Under the pieces are notes generated by a model. That model was not told the origin of the DNA. It saw only the letters and a program-made list of their open reading frames with translations, and did not search any database. Below are positions 62,493 to 64,000 of a DNA stretch of 64,000 bases, piece after piece. The DNA is taken from the NCBI RefSeq assembly GCF_042659445.1, contig NZ_JBHSSR010000001.1; one strand, given 5' to 3'. The translations under genes were made by a program, and so were the position numbers. The DNA comes from Macrococcoides epidermidis (GTDB lineage Bacteria; Bacillota; Bacilli; Staphylococcales; Staphylococcaceae). Every line of letters begins with the position of its first letter. The stretch's first letter is position 1.

Positions 62493-63865
62493 ATACGAAA
62501 TCACAATCATTACGCTCTAAATGGACTGTCTTAACAACGACACTGACATTTATCATTTTTATGATTTTTAGCCTATTCATAATATTTTTAATCAGTACAT
62601 ACCAAAAAGAGCAGGAAGTAGAAGATCTAAGGAAAAGTGTCACGGATATTTCTAATCTATTTGAAGAAAAAACGACTGGCGAAGTGACACAGTCAGATAT
62701 TTACCGTGCAATCAATAAAAATGAAAAAGTATTTTTGTATAATCTTGATGGAAATAGTATTTATGATGTCAGTACGAATTCTAGTTACGACTTTAATCTA
62801 CCAGTTATAAAGACAAATGAACGCAGTCTTGTTCAGAAAAAAATTGGAGAAAGACAATTCTTATTAATGTCAACGCCATTTCACAACGAACATTATAACG
62901 GCTATATTACCGTTGCACGTTCTCTGGATGATTACTTTAATGTGATGCAATTTCTTATATTGCTGTGTAGTTTTTTTGGGCTTACAGCTTTATTTATGAC
63001 GGCTTTAATCAGTTTTTTATTTTCTAATCAGATTACAAAGCCTATTCGAAGACTTTCGAGTAAGATGAATCAAATTAAAAGAGATGGTTTTCAAAATAAA
63101 CTGCAAGTCTCTACGAGTTACTATGAAACGGATGATATGATTGACACATTTAATGAGATGATGAGTCAGCTGGAATCAAGCTTTGAACAGCAGAAACAAT
63201 TTGTAGAAGATGCAAGTCATGAGCTTCGTACACCACTACAGATTGTTAATGGTCATTTAAATCTCATACAAAGATGGGGGAAAAATAATCCCGAAATATT
63301 AGAAGAATCTCTCTCTATCTCATTGGAGGAGATGAATCGTATTAATAAACTTGTAGAAGAATTGTTATTATTATCGAAAGACTCAAATTTATTAGAAACA
63401 AAGCAGATTGAAAATATTGATATCAATGCAGAAATTCAAGGTAGAATTCATTCCATACAACAGTTAAAAGACGATTATATGTTTGAATATCATTCAACTC
63501 ATGAACAGATTAAGCTGAATATCAATCGTTTTCATTTTGAACAAATTTTACTGATTTTTCTGGATAATGCGATGAAATATGATCAGATTAATAAACATAT
63601 TGTACTTCGTACCTCTTTGAAGAATAAATTAGTTCAGATTGAAATTATCGATAATGGAGAAGGTATTCCAAAAGAAGATATTCCGAATATATTTGATCGT
63701 TTTTATCGTGTTGATAAATCAAGAGCAAGAAGTAAAGGTGGAAATGGTTTGGGTTTATCGATCGCTAAAAAGTTAATCGAAACATATAAAGGACAAGTGA
63801 AGATAGAAAGTGAAGTCAATCAATTTACAAAAGTTATTATACAATTCCCGATACGTACAATATAA
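62489..63865 (+). CDS. arlS: Sensor histidine kinase ArlS
   Basis: 458 aa. Membrane helices at about 17-37 and 154-178 enclose an extracellular sensor (38-153); HAMP follows; phospho-acceptor His244 in DASHELRTPL; ATP-binding N box NAMKYDQ, G1 IDNGEGIP, F and G2 NGLGLSIAK. Matches S. aureus ArlS (about 451 aa). Translationally coupled with arlR. Confidence 0.95.
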   Translation: MNTKSQSLRSKWTVLTTTLTFIIFMIFSLFIIFLISTYQKEQEVEDLRKSVTDISNLFEEKTTGEVTQSDIYRAINKNEKVFLYNLDGNSIYDVSTNSSYDFNLPVIKTNERSLVQKKIGERQFLLMSTPFHNEHYNGYITVARSLDDYFNVMQFLILLCSFFGLTALFMTALISFLFSNQITKPIRRLSSKMNQIKRDGFQNKLQVSTSYYETDDMIDTFNEMMSQLESSFEQQKQFVEDASHELRTPLQIVNGHLNLIQRWGKNNPEILEESLSISLEEMNRINKLVEELLLLSKDSNLLETKQIENIDINAEIQGRIHSIQQLKDDYMFEYHSTHEQIKLNINRFHFEQILLIFLDNAMKYDQINKHIVLRTSLKNKLVQIEIIDNGEGIPKEDIPNIFDRFYRVDKSRARSKGGNGLGLSIAKKLIETYKGQVKIESEVNQFTKVIIQFPIRTI

Positions 63866-63922
63866 TTCACAAAGATATGTTTTTCCCCTTTAATTTCGTG
63901 CTTTGCTTTGTTAAAATAGCTA

Positions 63923-63936
63923 TGTAAACGTTTTAT
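63923..63936 (+). promoter_or_regulatory. cre-like CcpA site upstream of probable odhA
   Basis: TGTAAACGTTTTAT matches the CcpA cre consensus TGNAARCGNWWWCA except at the last two positions. It lies 24 bases before the start codon of a gene that I think belongs to the TCA cycle, a usual target of CcpA. Chance occurrence is possible. Confidence 0.3.
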
Positions 63937-63959
63937 TTAATTAAATGGAGGGTGGAACC

Positions 63960-64000
63960 ATGACAAAAGGTAAAAACCTAGATGAAGCACCACCTAGATT
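63960..64000 (+). CDS. odhA: 5' end of a gene, probably 2-oxoglutarate dehydrogenase E1
   Basis: ATG 63960 follows GGAGGGTGGAACC, a strong RBS. Only MTKGKNLDEAPPR is in the window. In S. aureus the gene after arlRS is sucA/odhA, whose product starts with a similar short T-rich stretch and EAPxxF; hence the proposal. The peptide is too short for proof. Confidence 0.5.
   Translation, partial: MTKGKNLDEAPPR

Noticed and set aside
1..64000. tRNA genes, CRISPR arrays, integrase/att sites, prophage
   Set aside because: None found by reading both strands; no repeat-spacer structure or cloverleaf sequence noticed.

Overview
The window is a stretch of low-GC Gram-positive chromosome that I assign to the Staphylococcaceae, most probably Macrococcus. 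Proteins such as ArlRS, CvfC, RecU, DHFR (159 aa) and ThyA read like Staphylococcus orthologues. However, the window also carries a menaquinol:cytochrome c reductase operon (qcrABC) and a b(o/a)3-type cytochrome c oxidase. These are Bacillus-like respiratory genes that S. aureus lacks and that I recall as a Macrococcus trait. Genus assignment is inference. Gene order follows the B. subtilis cmk-to-gpsB region closely, with some genes missing (for example dapB, bshB1 and panBCD).

Layout. 1-6.3 kb: 3' truncated asparaginase (minus), then cmk, S1 protein, der, gpsA, yphE/yphF-like genes and hup. 6.3-17.1 kb: heptaprenyl diphosphate/menaquinone genes (hepS-menG-hepT), ndk, the shikimate genes aroC-aroB-aroA, ypiA/B/F-like genes and qcrABC. 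17.1-30.4 kb: ypjA-like gene, a zinc peptidase, YitT protein, ypjD-mgsA-bshA-cca-birA, a DinG nuclease/helicase split into two frames, aspB, asnS, dnaD, nth and ypoC. 30.4-36.5 kb: ponA-recU (minus), yppE-ypsA-gpsB, RNase P RNA and a THUMP methyltransferase. 36.6-45.4 kb: a luciferase-like oxidoreductase, the oxidase operon (minus, with an unlisted 55-aa subunit), the dynamin DynA, a rhodanese and a 5'-3' exonuclease. 45.4-47.6 kb is the only clearly accessory patch: a decayed gene end, an unassigned coiled-coil gene and a Fic-family protein without its catalytic motif. 47.6-64 kb: HAD hydrolase, RNase H-like, queuosine-precursor transporter, ypeQ, cvfC, a bacilliredoxin, thyA-dfrA, acyltransferase, DegV, msrAB, crr, ctpA, murG, PAP2 phosphatase, an iron-regulated sRNA candidate, GNAT, arlRS and the first codons of probable odhA.

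Functional links. MenG and HepS/HepT make the menaquinone that QcrABC oxidises; cytochrome c then feeds the oxidase, whose promoter has a perfect CRP/FNR-type palindrome placed for class II activation. BshA (bacillithiol synthesis) and the bacilliredoxin share a redox system with MsrA/MsrB. ThyA and DHFR are the usual folate pair. PonA, RecU, GpsB, MurG, DynA and ArlRS cover envelope growth and its control.

Most interesting points: a Fur-box-flanked promoter driving a roughly 107-nt C-rich sRNA between a PAP2 gene and arlR (probable IsrR-type iron-sparing RNA); a Fic-like protein that has lost its active-site motif but keeps a winged helix and has a perfect palindrome at its promoter; DinG broken by one frame right after an A7 tract; the FNR-like site at the oxidase promoter; a 25-aa membrane peptide gene; and Tyr98 in DHFR. 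No tRNA, complete IS element, prophage or CRISPR array was seen.
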